In this document: piece by piece, positions 31,190 to 43,822 of the stretch | Layout of the letters: every line of letters starts with the position of its first letter | Position numbering within the stretch: position 1 is the first letter of the stretch | The notes under the pieces: generated by a model | Database searches by the model: none | Told to the model about the DNA's origin: nothing | The model's input: only the letters and a program-made list of their open reading frames with translations | Made by a program: the position numbers and the translations under genes | Assembly: GCF_009617575.1 (NCBI RefSeq) | Contig: NZ_WIXJ01000001.1 | Span: forward strand, 434,001 to 498,000 | Source of the DNA: Rhodocyclus gracilis | Lineage (GTDB): Bacteria; Pseudomonadota; Gammaproteobacteria; Burkholderiales; Rhodocyclaceae | Direction of reading: 5' to 3' | DNA: 64,000 nucleotides

Positions 31190-31288
31190 GTCGAGACGAC
31201 GGCAGGCCGAACGACGCGTTCCGGCTTGCCGAATTCCCCGCCACCGTGCCAAGCGCGTGGCGGCGACCAACGCCTTCGAGAAATTCCC

Positions 31289-31642
31289 ATGAGTACGTTT
31301 CAGGACAACCTCAAGAAGCTGCCCGGCATTTCGCATCTGGCGGCGATTGACCTCTTCGACAGCGAGGGCGCAGCCGTCGCACGCATCGAAAATCAGCCCG
31401 GCCAATCGGGCTCGCTCACGCTCTACAACTACTTAGCGCAGATCTACGGTGCGATCACCCCGGAAGCCGCCGCACGGGGCGTCGAACTGTATGCCGAACA
31501 CAGCGAAGACGCGCGCGCCCACCCCGGCAAACACCCGAACATCGACCGGCTTTTCAGCCTCGTCGCCGAGGCGAAGACCCTACGCATGAAACATGTATTT
31601 CACGACGATGGTGTAGTATCGTTTCGTCGTAGCAAGCCCTGA
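31289..31642 (+). CDS. Small conserved protein, DUF2322-like
   Basis: A 117-residue soluble protein (MSTFQDNLKKLPGISHLAAI). The pattern of an N-terminal SxFQDNL, a central IENQPGQSGSLTLYNYLA and a C-terminal HPNIDRLF resembles the DUF2322 family found in Betaproteobacteria and Neisseria; the family call is from memory. The function is unknown. It lies between purB and the cytochrome c' gene on the same strand, with only 15 bp to the latter. Confidence 0.75.
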   Translation: MSTFQDNLKKLPGISHLAAIDLFDSEGAAVARIENQPGQSGSLTLYNYLAQIYGAITPEAAARGVELYAEHSEDARAHPGKHPNIDRLFSLVAEAKTLRMKHVFHDDGVVSFRRSKP

Positions 31643-31657
31643 AACAACGGAGGAAAA

Positions 31658-32128
31658 ATGAAAAAAGCATTCACCGCACTCATCACCGGCGCTACCCTCG
31701 CCGCCGTCGCTGGCGCTGCCTTTGCCGAGCCGGCCAAGAGCGAAGACCTCATCAAATGGCGTCAATCCGCCTATCAGGTTCTGCACTGGAACATGGACCG
31801 CCTGAAGGCCAACATCGACAGCCCGCAGTACAACAAGGACGACGGCATCAAGGCCGCCAACACCATCGCTGCCATCGCCAACTCCGGCATGGGTTCGCTC
31901 TTCGCCGCCGGCACCGAAACGGGCAAGGGCTGGCATCCGACCAGCGTCAAGCCGGCGTTCTTCACCGACGGCAAGAAGGTGGGCGAAGTCGCCGTTGCCT
32001 TCAACAAGGAAGCCAACGAACTGGCCAAGGTCGCCGCCACTGGCGACGCGGCAGCCGTCAAAGCGCAGTTCGGCAAGGTCGGCCAAACCTGCAAGGCCTG
32101 CCACGACGATTTCCGTCGCAAGGACTAA
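31658..32128 (+). CDS. Cytochrome c' (periplasmic, high-spin c-type haem)
   Basis: A 156-residue precursor. The signal peptide (MKKAFTALITGATLAAV to AFA, about residue 23) directs export. The mature protein is a four-helix bundle with the single haem site CKACH (Cys145, Cys148, His149) near the C-terminus, the class II cytochrome c arrangement. Such proteins bind NO and are linked to nitrosative-stress protection in denitrifiers. GGAGG precedes ATG. A strong terminator follows, and a cytochrome b561 gene converges from the other side. Confidence 0.94.
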   Translation: MKKAFTALITGATLAAVAGAAFAEPAKSEDLIKWRQSAYQVLHWNMDRLKANIDSPQYNKDDGIKAANTIAAIANSGMGSLFAAGTETGKGWHPTSVKPAFFTDGKKVGEVAVAFNKEANELAKVAATGDAAAVKAQFGKVGQTCKACHDDFRRKD

Positions 32129-32172
32129 GCACTCGCTGGAGTCGTTGCCGCTACGCCGGCAACTCATCCATG

Positions 32173-32203
32173 AAAATGGCCGCCCGATGGGCGGCCATTT
32201 TTG
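32173..32203. terminator. Bidirectional-looking terminator after cytochrome c'
   Basis: A 13-bp perfect stem (AAAATGGCCGCCC, 32173-32185, with 32189-32201) and a three-base loop, ending in TTTTTT. A-rich on the left and T-rich on the right, it can serve both cytochrome c' and the converging cytochrome b561 gene. Confidence 0.88.
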
Positions 32204-32308
32204 TTGGCGGTCGGCGAGGACAGAGAGTACCGACATAGCGATGGAGGCGGACGCAACGCGAATGGCGCGTCCTCCCGGCCTCCCGCAACACCTCGCGCTA
32301 TCAGCGAC

Positions 32309-33013
32309 CTACCAGGAAGGCGCCGCCGGGGCAGTCACCGCCGGCGCGGGTGGCGGCGGGGGCAACAAGGCGCCAGAGGCGGCGTACACCGCTGCCAGGG
32401 CGATCGCCAGTGCGACGACGAAGGCAACCACACCGCCGCCCTTGGCCGACTCGCCAGCACCTTCCGGCACGTCTTTCCAGCCGGTGATCATCGGCAGCAC
32501 GAGGTTGTTCTTCTTCACGCGCTTATAAAAGATGATGGCCGCCACGTGCAGCGCGATAAAGGCGATGAGCACGTTGCCAGCGAGCGAATGCAGACCGCTG
32601 ATGGTGTCGCTCAGATCCTTGCCGACGAGATCGAAGAGCGGGCCACGAAACGCGATATCGTCGTTACTGAAGAGGCCGCCCAAGGCCTGCGCCAGCACCA
32701 GCGCCAACAGCGCAAAGGCCGACAAAGCGCCGACCGGGTTATGACCCAGACCATGCCACTGTCCGCGCAGATACGCGGCTATCGATGCCGGCGAGGGGAA
32801 AAACTGCGCAAAGCGCGCATACGTCGAGCCGACGAAGCCCCAGACGAGACGGAAGACGACCAGACCGACAATCGCCAGACCGAACTTGCCATGCCATTCG
32901 ATGGCATTGCCGCCGATCTCGCCACTGACGAGCGCGGCGCTCACGAGCGCAAACAGTGACCAGTGAAAAATCCGGGTCGGTAAATCCCAGAGCTTGATAC
33001 GTCGAATCGTCAT
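32309..33013 (-). CDS. Cytochrome b561 domain membrane protein
   Basis: A 234-residue membrane di-haem protein (MTIRRIKLWDLPTRIFHWSLFALV). His residues in IFHWSL, IEWHGKFGLA, SGLHSLAGN and IALHVAAI lie in four helices and are the usual haem ligands of bacterial b561/Ni-hydrogenase-type cytochrome b. A fifth helix (VVAFVVALAIALAAVYAAS) and a Pro/Ala tail close the protein. It probably passes quinol electrons to a periplasmic c-type cytochrome; the neighbouring cytochrome c' is an obvious but unproven candidate. Confidence 0.9.
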   Translation of the reverse strand: MTIRRIKLWDLPTRIFHWSLFALVSAALVSGEIGGNAIEWHGKFGLAIVGLVVFRLVWGFVGSTYARFAQFFPSPASIAAYLRGQWHGLGHNPVGALSAFALLALVLAQALGGLFSNDDIAFRGPLFDLVGKDLSDTISGLHSLAGNVLIAFIALHVAAIIFYKRVKKNNLVLPMITGWKDVPEGAGESAKGGGVVAFVVALAIALAAVYAASGALLPPPPPAPAVTAPAAPSW

Positions 33014-33108
33014 ACGTCACTCCTGGCGATGAAGAGACGACAACGCCGCCGGCGTGGTGTGCGCCCGCGGCGTGCCGTCAAACGTTAGTGGCGATCCACG
33101 GCTGGCAA

Positions 33109-33139
33109 TCGCCGAAAGGCGTCCGGCGCGTCGCCGGAC
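33109..33139. other. GNRA hairpin and perfect inverted repeat downstream of secF
   Basis: In the 212-bp gap between the secF stop and cytochrome b561, CGCC-GAAA-GGCG (33109-33120) is followed at once by GTCCGGCG-CGT-CGCCGGAC (33121-33139). There is no T-run on the secF side, only GCCTTTC, so the terminator role is weak. Otherwise the gap shows nothing. Confidence 0.35.
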
Positions 33140-33225
33140 GAAAAAGCGCGAACGTCCTGCACGAACACGCGACGCGTACGTCAGGCGCCAACGATCGGCG
33201 CGAACTCCGAGTGCCGGACGTCGGT

Positions 33226-34170
33226 TTAGACGACGGCGCCGTCCTCGTTCGCGCCTTCGATCTTGCGCTTGGGCTTGACGAACTGATCACGCGACACGCC
33301 AAGCCACATCACCAGCGGGCTGGCGACGAGGACGGAGGAATAGATACCGAAGCAGATACCAATCGTCAGCGCCAGCGCGAAGTTGTGTAGGGTCTCGCCG
33401 CCGAAAACGAGCATCGACAGTACCATCATCTGCGTCGAACCGTGCGTGATGATCGTCCGCGAGATGGTGCGCGTGATGGCGTGGTCGATTACCTGCGGCG
33501 TCGTCAACCCCCGCGACTTCTTGAACGTCTCGCGCACGCGGTCGAAGACGACCACCGACTCGTTTACCGAATAGCCAAGCACGGCCAAGACCGCTGCCAG
33601 CACGGAGAGCGAAAACTCCCAGCGGAAGAAGGCGAAGAAGCCAAGAATGATGATCACGTCGTGCAAGTTGGCGACGATCGCCGCCACCGAGAAACGCCAT
33701 TCGAAGCGGAAGGCCAGATAAACGACGATGCCGATGACGACGAGCAGCAGGGCCAGAGCGCCGTTCTCGGCAAGCTCGCGACCGACTTGCGGGCCGACGA
33801 ATTCGACGCGGCGCAAGGTCGCGCCCGGCGCATCGGCGTCCAGCGCGGCCATGACGGCTTCACCGGCCTTGGCCGTCGGCTGGTCGGCCTTGAGCGGCAG
33901 ACGAATCAGCACGTCGTGGCTGGAACCGAAGTTCTGCACCGCCGTATCGTTATTGCCGGCTTTGGTCAGCGCGTTGCGGATCTTTTCGAGATCGGCGGTC
34001 TGGGCGTAATTGACTTCGACCAGCGTCCCGCCGGTGAACTCGATCGACAGGTTCAGGCCATTCCAGAAAAGGAAAAATACAGCGGCAACGAAAGTCACCA
34101 GCGACACCCCGTTGAACACCAGGGCATGGCGCATGAACGGGATGTCTTTGTGGATGCGGAAGAATTCCAT
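33226..34170 (-). CDS. secF: Protein translocase subunit SecF
   Basis: A 314-residue inner-membrane protein with six helices that joins SecD and YajC to SecYEG and uses the proton gradient to pull exported proteins. The N-terminal MEFFRIHKDIPFMRHALVF, the periplasmic loop with IEFTGGTLVEV, and the SecD/SecF motif GYSVNESVVVFDRVRETFK are typical. A charged tail follows. It lies 12 bp downstream of secD. Confidence 0.96.
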   Translation of the reverse strand: MEFFRIHKDIPFMRHALVFNGVSLVTFVAAVFFLFWNGLNLSIEFTGGTLVEVNYAQTADLEKIRNALTKAGNNDTAVQNFGSSHDVLIRLPLKADQPTAKAGEAVMAALDADAPGATLRRVEFVGPQVGRELAENGALALLLVVIGIVVYLAFRFEWRFSVAAIVANLHDVIIILGFFAFFRWEFSLSVLAAVLAVLGYSVNESVVVFDRVRETFKKSRGLTTPQVIDHAITRTISRTIITHGSTQMMVLSMLVFGGETLHNFALALTIGICFGIYSSVLVASPLVMWLGVSRDQFVKPKRKIEGANEDGAVV

Positions 34171-34182
34171 GTTCGCGCTCCC

Positions 34183-36069
34183 TTATTTGACCGTGGCCGT
34201 CGTGGCAGCGGTCGGCGTCTTGGGCTTCCAGACTTGACCGATGGACAGCGACACCAGGCGGCGACGTCCGCCGTAGATGAGGTTAACCAGCGAGCGCGAG
34301 ACCACCACCGACGAAAACAGCGAGGTGAGAATGCCCAGGCAATGCACCACCGCAAAACCGCGAACCGGCCCGGAACCGAAGATGAGCAGCGCCACCCCGG
34401 CAATCAATGTCGTCACGTTCGAGTCGAGAATGGTGCCAAAGGCGCGCTCATAGCCGGCCGTGATGGCCGCCGCCGGCGTCATGCCGTTGCGCAACTCTTC
34501 ACGCACCCGCTCGTTGATCAGCACGTTGGCGTCAATCGCCATCCCCAGCGTCAGGGCAATAGCGGCGATCCCCGGCAGTGTCAGCGTCGCCTGCAAGAGC
34601 GACAGCAGGGCGATGAGGAAGAGCAGATTCGCCGCCAGCGACAGCACGGAGACCACGCCAAACAGCAGGTAGTAGGAGGCCATGAAGACGGCGATGGCGG
34701 CAAAGCCCCACAGCGTCGAATTGAAGCCCTTCTTGATGTTATCGGCGCCGAGGCTCGGACCGATGGTGCGTTCCTCGATAATTTCCATCGGCGCCGCCAG
34801 CGAGCCGGCGCGCAGCAGCAGCGCCGTGTCGTTGGCCTCGACGCTGCTCATGCGTCCGGAAATCTGCACGCGGCCACCGCCGATTTCGGTGCGGATCACC
34901 GGCGCCGTGATCACCTCGCCTTTGCCCTTCTCGATGAGCAGGATAGCCATGCGCTTGCCGACGTTTTCACGCGTCACATCCTTGAAAATGCGCGCGCCCG
35001 CCGAGTCAAGCGTCAGGTGCACCGCCGGCTCCTGCGACTGGGAGTCGAAGCCCGGCTGCGCGTCGGTCAGGCGTTCGCCGGTCAGCATCACCTGCTTCTT
35101 CACCAGCAGCGGCTTGCCGCCGCGTTCGACATAGAGTTCGGTACCGAACGGCACCTGACCGGCCTGCGCCGCTTCCAGCGCGCCCGGCGTGTCGTCGACC
35201 ATGCGGATTTCGAGCGTCGCCGTACGGCCGAGAATGTCCTTGGCCTTCGCCGTATCCTGCACCCCGGGCAGCTGCACGACGATGCGGTCGGCGCCTTGTT
35301 GCTGAATCACCGGCTCGGCGACGCCGAGTTCGTTGATCCGGTTGTGCAGCGTCGTCATGTTCTGCTTGAGCGCGAAATCCTGAATGCGCTTGATTGCTTC
35401 CGGACGCATCGTCGCGAGAAGCTTGAGATCGTCGCCTGCCCCTTGATCGGTCAGCTGCAAATCCGGTTGCGATTCGCTCAGCGCGACGCGGGCACGATCA
35501 CGCGTTTCGGTGTCGCGGAAGCGCACCACCAGTCGCTCGCCTTCACGCGTGATACCGGCGTGACGAATGTTCTTGTCGCGTAGGAAACCGCGCAGATCGG
35601 CCGACAGCGCATCGAGGCGCTTGGTCAGCGCGCCTTGCATATCGACCTGCAAGAGGAAGTGCACACCGCCGCGCAGATCGAGGCCGAGATACATCGGCAA
35701 AGCGCTCAGGCTGGTCAGCCATTGCGGCGAACTCGACAACAGGTTGAGGGCGACGACGTATTGCGCGTTTTCCGGATCGGGATTGAACTCCTTCTCCAGC
35801 ACATCACGCGCCTTCAACTGCGAGTCGGCGTCATGGAAACGCACCTTGACGCCAACCGGGTCGAGGAACAGACCGTCGTTGGTCAGTGACGCCGCTTTCA
35901 GGGTCGATTCGACGCGATCCAGCGTCTGAGGATCGACCTTGAGCGTTGCCTTGACGCTCGACACCTGCACAGCCGGCGATTCGCCGAAGAAATTCGGCAG
36001 GGTGTAGACGAAGCCGATCAATAGCGCGACGACGACGGTAACGTACTTCCAGAGCGGATAGCGATTCAT
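34183..36069 (-). CDS. secD: Protein translocase subunit SecD
   Basis: A 628-residue inner-membrane protein with a first helix at residues 1-25 (MNRYPLWKYVTVVVALLIG), a large periplasmic domain (LGLDLRGGVHFLLQVD; the 35 kb-side ORFs on the other strand are shadows) and five C-terminal helices including LGMAIDANVLINERVREE with the conserved Asp for proton transfer. Size and order (yajC-secD-secF) match other Proteobacteria. Confidence 0.96.
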   Translation of the reverse strand: MNRYPLWKYVTVVVALLIGFVYTLPNFFGESPAVQVSSVKATLKVDPQTLDRVESTLKAASLTNDGLFLDPVGVKVRFHDADSQLKARDVLEKEFNPDPENAQYVVALNLLSSSPQWLTSLSALPMYLGLDLRGGVHFLLQVDMQGALTKRLDALSADLRGFLRDKNIRHAGITREGERLVVRFRDTETRDRARVALSESQPDLQLTDQGAGDDLKLLATMRPEAIKRIQDFALKQNMTTLHNRINELGVAEPVIQQQGADRIVVQLPGVQDTAKAKDILGRTATLEIRMVDDTPGALEAAQAGQVPFGTELYVERGGKPLLVKKQVMLTGERLTDAQPGFDSQSQEPAVHLTLDSAGARIFKDVTRENVGKRMAILLIEKGKGEVITAPVIRTEIGGGRVQISGRMSSVEANDTALLLRAGSLAAPMEIIEERTIGPSLGADNIKKGFNSTLWGFAAIAVFMASYYLLFGVVSVLSLAANLLFLIALLSLLQATLTLPGIAAIALTLGMAIDANVLINERVREELRNGMTPAAAITAGYERAFGTILDSNVTTLIAGVALLIFGSGPVRGFAVVHCLGILTSLFSSVVVSRSLVNLIYGGRRRLVSLSIGQVWKPKTPTAATTATVK

Positions 36070-36147
36070 GGCCTGCGACGGAATGGGTGACGAGACGAAA
36101 GCGGGACGAAAGCAAAACGACGCGAACCGAAGGTCCGCGTCGCCGGC

Positions 36148-36480
36148 TTACAGACTCTTCAGCGTGCCCTTCGGCAACACGAGTTGCACAGCGGTCTTCT
36201 GCACCTGGATTTCGACACCTTCCGAAACTTCCAGAGCGATATAGGCCTCACCAACCTTGGCAACCCGGCCGGCAACGCCGCCCTGGGTGACGACCTCATC
36301 GCCTCTGGCCAAGGCTTCGACCAGCGCCTTGTGTTCCTTGGCGCGCTTCATCTGCGGGCGCACCATCAGGAAGTACAGGACGATGAACATGAGGACGATC
36401 GGCAGGATCTGCATCAATCCTCCGGTCGGATCGGTGGCGGCAGCAGCGGCTTGTTGTGCGTAAGCTGAACTGATCAGCAA
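36148..36480 (-). CDS. yajC: Sec translocase accessory subunit YajC
   Basis: A 110-residue single-span membrane protein (MLISSAYAQQAAAAA, then LPIVLMFIVLYFLMVRPQMKR), the YajC signature with the RPQMKRAKEHK turn. It forms the YajC-SecDF accessory complex. In many Proteobacteria queA and tgt precede it; here alaS is the upstream gene instead, 91 bp away on the same strand. Confidence 0.95.
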   Translation of the reverse strand: MLISSAYAQQAAAAATDPTGGLMQILPIVLMFIVLYFLMVRPQMKRAKEHKALVEALARGDEVVTQGGVAGRVAKVGEAYIALEVSEGVEIQVQKTAVQLVLPKGTLKSL

Positions 36481-36512
36481 GGTGTTCTCCCTGAGCTAAA
36501 CCGATGAAATGA

Positions 36513-36534
36513 GAGGGTGCATTGTAGCACCCTC
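36513..36534 (-). promoter_or_regulatory. Hairpin with a TACAAT loop between alaS and yajC
   Basis: GAGGGTGC (36513-36520) pairs perfectly with GCACCCTC (36527-36534). Read on the minus strand, the six-base loop is TACAAT, one change from a perfect -10 box. It could be a promoter for yajC-secDF (a poor GTGACG -35 lies 15 bp upstream) or the transcript end of alaS. The T-run needed for an intrinsic terminator is missing. Confidence 0.35.
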
Positions 36535-36571
36535 GAAAATGCGTCACCCGGCAGGTGCGCCGGGGCCACGA

Positions 36572-39193
<2,622 letters not shown>

Positions 39194-39368
39194 CGTAGGC
39201 GGACCGGCAGGTCAGGAGGGATTCGGAAAGGCGCGATTCTAGCATCGAAAACCCAGCCCTCCCGACCGGCGCCAGTCGCGCACCGCCCGACTGGCAAGGC
39301 GGCATGATGCCCGGCGCGCATGACCGTTGCGTTAATCGTTGCCAAGAGAGGCGACCGAGAGCGCCGCT

Positions 39369-40118
39369 TCAGCTCGGGCGCCGCGCCAACAGATCCGGAC
39401 GGTCGGAAAAAACCGCCGCCACACCGCGCGACCAGCACTGCGCGGCAAGTTCGCGGCCATTCACCGTGTAGCAAAGCACCGGCACACCGGCTTCGCGCGC
39501 CTCGGCGAGAAAGCCCTCAGCGACGGCCTCGGCCGCGCAATGCACGCTGAACGCGCCGAGACGATCCGCCTGCGCCCGCCAGTCGGCGGGTGGCCGATGC
39601 CACAAACACGCCAGCGGCAAAAGCGGGACCGCCTGCCGTGCGGCCAGCAGTGCTTCGAAAGAAAAGGAAGAAACCAATGGCAAGGGCGCACCCTGCCAGA
39701 GCGCCGCAATCTCTGCCGCAACGCAGGCGCCCGTTGTCGCCTCACTCCCGTCGGCGGGCTTGATTTCCACGTTGGCAACGAGCGCCAAGGCGCGACACAG
39801 GGCTGCGGCCGCAGCAAGCGTCGGCAAGGGCTCACCGGCGAAGGAAGGGTGATGACGGACGCCCGCATCGAGAGAGGCGAGAACGTGGTCAGGCGTCGCC
39901 GCGACGCGGCCATGGCCAGTCGTTGTCCGCTCCAGCGTCGCGTCGTGAATCAGCCAGGGCGTGCCGTCAGCGGAGAGCGTGACGTCAAACTCGACGGCAC
40001 GAAAGCCGGTGAGCGCAGCAACGCGCAGACCGGCCAGGGTATTCTCCGGCGCCAGCGCGCCACCACCGCGATGCACGAAGCACCTCGGCAACGCCCACGC
40101 TGGCGCCGGACGAATCAC
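39369..40118 (-). CDS. ugpQ: Glycerophosphodiester phosphodiesterase (UgpQ-like)
   Basis: A 249-residue GDPD. CFVHRGGGALAPENTLAGLR has the catalytic His and the Glu-Asn metal motif; EFDVTLSADGTPWLIHDATLERTTTG carries the second metal and catalytic residues. It has no signal peptide, so it is cytosolic like E. coli UgpQ, hydrolysing glycerophosphodiesters to glycerol 3-phosphate and an alcohol. Its ATG overlaps the ugpB stop by four bases, a link that supports the UgpB/UgpQ assignments. Confidence 0.9.
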   Translation of the reverse strand: MIRPAPAWALPRCFVHRGGGALAPENTLAGLRVAALTGFRAVEFDVTLSADGTPWLIHDATLERTTTGHGRVAATPDHVLASLDAGVRHHPSFAGEPLPTLAAAAALCRALALVANVEIKPADGSEATTGACVAAEIAALWQGAPLPLVSSFSFEALLAARQAVPLLPLACLWHRPPADWRAQADRLGAFSVHCAAEAVAEGFLAEAREAGVPVLCYTVNGRELAAQCWSRGVAAVFSDRPDLLARRPS

Positions 40119-41410
40119 AACGGCGAGGCGCGCAAGGCTTGCGGCAGCACCACGTTACCGCGCTCGACCGCATCGTCGAGCGCCGCCTTGGCCGGCTTGC
40201 GGTTTGCCCACACCGCTTCCAGTTCTTCCTCGACGATCATGCGCACCGGCTCGATCTGCGACACACGCAGCGTGCGTTGGGCGCTCTTGCCCTGCAGCTG
40301 GCGCATGGCCACGTCAACGCCGGCCACATCGCCACCGAGCAAGCGGCTGCTCACGGCGGCCCGCGCCGCCGGCGTCATCGGCAGGAAGCCGCCGTTACGC
40401 GTCAGCGCGACCTGCACATCCGGCGCCATCAGGAACTTGACGAAGCTCGCCGCGCCCTTGTACTCGGCCGGCTTGTGACCACCGCCAACCCACAGCGAGG
40501 CACCATCGGCGAGTGTTTGCTGCGGTGCGCCGCGCACGTCGTCATAGTAAGGCAGCGCCGACACGCCTACCTCGAGGCCCGGCTTGTCGCGCAACGTCGC
40601 GTACAGCGCCGACCCACTCGTCAACATGCCGCATTCGCCTTCGGCAAAGCGCTGATCGGCCTCATCGCGGCGACCGAAGTAGACGAAGAAACGGCTCTTG
40701 TACCAGCTGTTGAGCATGGCGATGTGCTTGATCTGCACCAGCCCGTTGAACGCCAGGCGCCCGCGGCTATCGGCCACTTCGGCGCCATTCCAGGCGCTGG
40801 CATTGTCGATATGCACCCACGCCGGCCAGGAGGTCGTGTAGGGACAGCGGCTTCCCGCGTCGAAAAGCTTGTCGGCCGCCTGCTGCACCTCCCACCAGGT
40901 ATGCGGCGGCGTCTCCGGATTGAGGCCCGCCTTGCGGAAGAGCGCCTTGTTGTAGAAGAGCACCGGCGTCGACAGGGCGACCGGCAAGGCCATCAGACGG
41001 CCTTTCGAGTCGGCCACGCCAACACGCAGTTCCGGCGACAGGCGCGCGCTGTCGAGCGGCTCCTTCGCATCGCGCAGGACTTCAAACAGCGGCTTGAAGC
41101 GAGCGCGATTGGCAACGAAGTGCGAGAGATCCTCGCGCGTCGCCAAATTAAGGAGCGTCGGCGACGCCCCTTCAGTGCTGCGCACCAGATGCAGATGGAA
41201 CTCCTTCTGCGTGGCATTAAAACGGTCGACGACCGGCTCGAGACGTTCGGCTTGCGCCTCGTCGAGCTGGTGCGAGAGTTCAATTTCGGTCGGCACCGCC
41301 GGTGCAACCGGACGCGGCGTTTTGGCGGCCGTCTTCGACGCTGCCTGCGCGGTACCCACCGCGACGCATGCGCTCAAGACCAGGCACGACAACAAAGAGG
41401 TAGTACGCAT
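40115..41410 (-). CDS. ugpB: Extracellular solute-binding protein (UgpB-like)
   Basis: A 431-residue periplasmic binding protein of the sugar/glycerophosphate family. The signal region (MRTTSLLSCLVLSACVAVG) also shows an LSAC sequence, so lipidation at Cys15 is possible. PTEIELSHQLDEAQAERLEPVV and YYDDVRGAPQQTLADGASLWVGG resemble UgpB, which binds sn-glycerol 3-phosphate or its diesters. The start at 41410 is ten bases after GAGGAG; a GTG at 41416 is only four bases away. No permease or ATPase gene follows, only ugpQ. Confidence 0.85.
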   Translation of the reverse strand: MRTTSLLSCLVLSACVAVGTAQAASKTAAKTPRPVAPAVPTEIELSHQLDEAQAERLEPVVDRFNATQKEFHLHLVRSTEGASPTLLNLATREDLSHFVANRARFKPLFEVLRDAKEPLDSARLSPELRVGVADSKGRLMALPVALSTPVLFYNKALFRKAGLNPETPPHTWWEVQQAADKLFDAGSRCPYTTSWPAWVHIDNASAWNGAEVADSRGRLAFNGLVQIKHIAMLNSWYKSRFFVYFGRRDEADQRFAEGECGMLTSGSALYATLRDKPGLEVGVSALPYYDDVRGAPQQTLADGASLWVGGGHKPAEYKGAASFVKFLMAPDVQVALTRNGGFLPMTPAARAAVSSRLLGGDVAGVDVAMRQLQGKSAQRTLRVSQIEPVRMIVEEELEAVWANRKPAKAALDDAVERGNVVLPQALRASPL

Positions 41411-41518
41411 TGACACTCAACTCCTCGGAAACGAACAGGCGGCGATTATAGACCCCGAAAAAGCCCCTCCCGGCGCGAACTGCAATGCCGGAGAGGCACC
41501 CGCCGGCGCGTTTACGGT

Positions 41519-41524
41519 TACAAT
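41519..41524 (+). promoter_or_regulatory. -10 candidate for the lipoprotein gene
   Basis: TACAAT lies 33 bp before the GTG start of the lipoprotein gene. No convincing -35 box is present. On the opposite strand, TATAAT at 41445-41450 could serve the divergent ugpB. Confidence 0.4.
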
Positions 41525-41557
41525 TCCGCGCACATTCAAGACGAAAGCGCGATTCCC

Positions 41558-42028
41558 GTGACCCAACGGACGTCACCTTCCTGGCACCGGTTTATTTTCG
41601 CCATCCCTGTACTGATCGGCCTGAGCGGCGTGCTGAGCGGCTGCGATCAGGTGCAGCAAAAGCTCGGGATTGAAGACTCCGCCGCCAAAGCGGCCCGCAG
41701 CGAAGCCGAAGGCAAGGCGGTCGGCAGCGCCTGCCGCCAATCCGGGCGCGCCATCGAAGACTGCTACTCGATCTACTCGTGGCTGCCGAAAGCGCCGATT
41801 TTCGAAGGCTGGCGCGACATGGACGCATACATGCGCGAAAACAAGCTGGAGACGATCACGCCGCAACTGCCGCCGCCGTCCCCCCCTGAAACCGGGAAGA
41901 AGAAAAAACCGAAACCCGCCCCTGACGCCGAGGCAGCAACAGCTGCCGCCCCGGCCGGCGACAAGCCTGCGGAGAAGCCGGCAGAGGGTGCCGCAGACAA
42001 GGCGCCCGTCGCCAGCGAGAAGCGCTGA
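41558..42028 (+). CDS. Small lipoprotein of unknown function
   Basis: A 156-residue protein beginning with GTG. The hydrophobic stretch IFAIPVLIGLSGVLSGC ends in a lipobox (LSGC, Cys29), so it is predicted to be lipid-anchored. A short folded part (CRQSGRAIEDCYSIYSWLPKAPIFEGWRD is too long to be chance) has two Cys, then a proline/lysine/alanine-rich tail from about residue 100 to the end. I do not recognise a family. It is divergent from ugpB and lies 244 bp before rhlE. Confidence 0.78.
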   Translation: MTQRTSPSWHRFIFAIPVLIGLSGVLSGCDQVQQKLGIEDSAAKAARSEAEGKAVGSACRQSGRAIEDCYSIYSWLPKAPIFEGWRDMDAYMRENKLETITPQLPPPSPPETGKKKKPKPAPDAEAATAAAPAGDKPAEKPAEGAADKAPVASEKR

Positions 42029-42220
42029 CGCCCGCCCGGCGGCGGCGGCGCGCGAGTCGCAGGCCGCGACGTGCCGACGTGCGACTCGCGATGCGCCCCT
42101 CTGTGGCCAGTTTGCCAGATGACACGAGACACCGGCGCCAGCCCGTCGCCAGCATCGCCCATTGGCGCTCCCGCACGGGTCTGGCGAGGCTATTCCCCCG
42201 CCAGAGGCAGGGCGGACGTG

Positions 42221-42226
42221 TATAAT
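42221..42226 (+). promoter_or_regulatory. -10 box of the rhlE promoter
   Basis: A perfect TATAAT lies 46 bp before the rhlE ATG. The sequence 17 bp upstream is GC-rich with no recognisable -35 hexamer. The distance leaves a leader of roughly 40 nt. Confidence 0.5.
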
Positions 42227-42272
42227 CCGCGCCTCATGTTATTGATCGAACACTTCTTTGAAGGCAGGGCCG

Positions 42273-43751
<1,479 letters not shown>

Positions 43752-43822
43752 GGCCGCCGGCCACTCCGGCGCACTCCACGCCGGGCGATCGACCCATCAG
43801 CAGGTGCGGCACAGGCGAGCAC

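Noticed and set aside
33442-35583. A 713-codon plus-strand ORF antisense to secF and secD
   Set aside because: It is rich in Arg, His, Gln and Asp as expected from the reverse of high-GC coding sequence, and secD/secF on the other strand are unequivocal.
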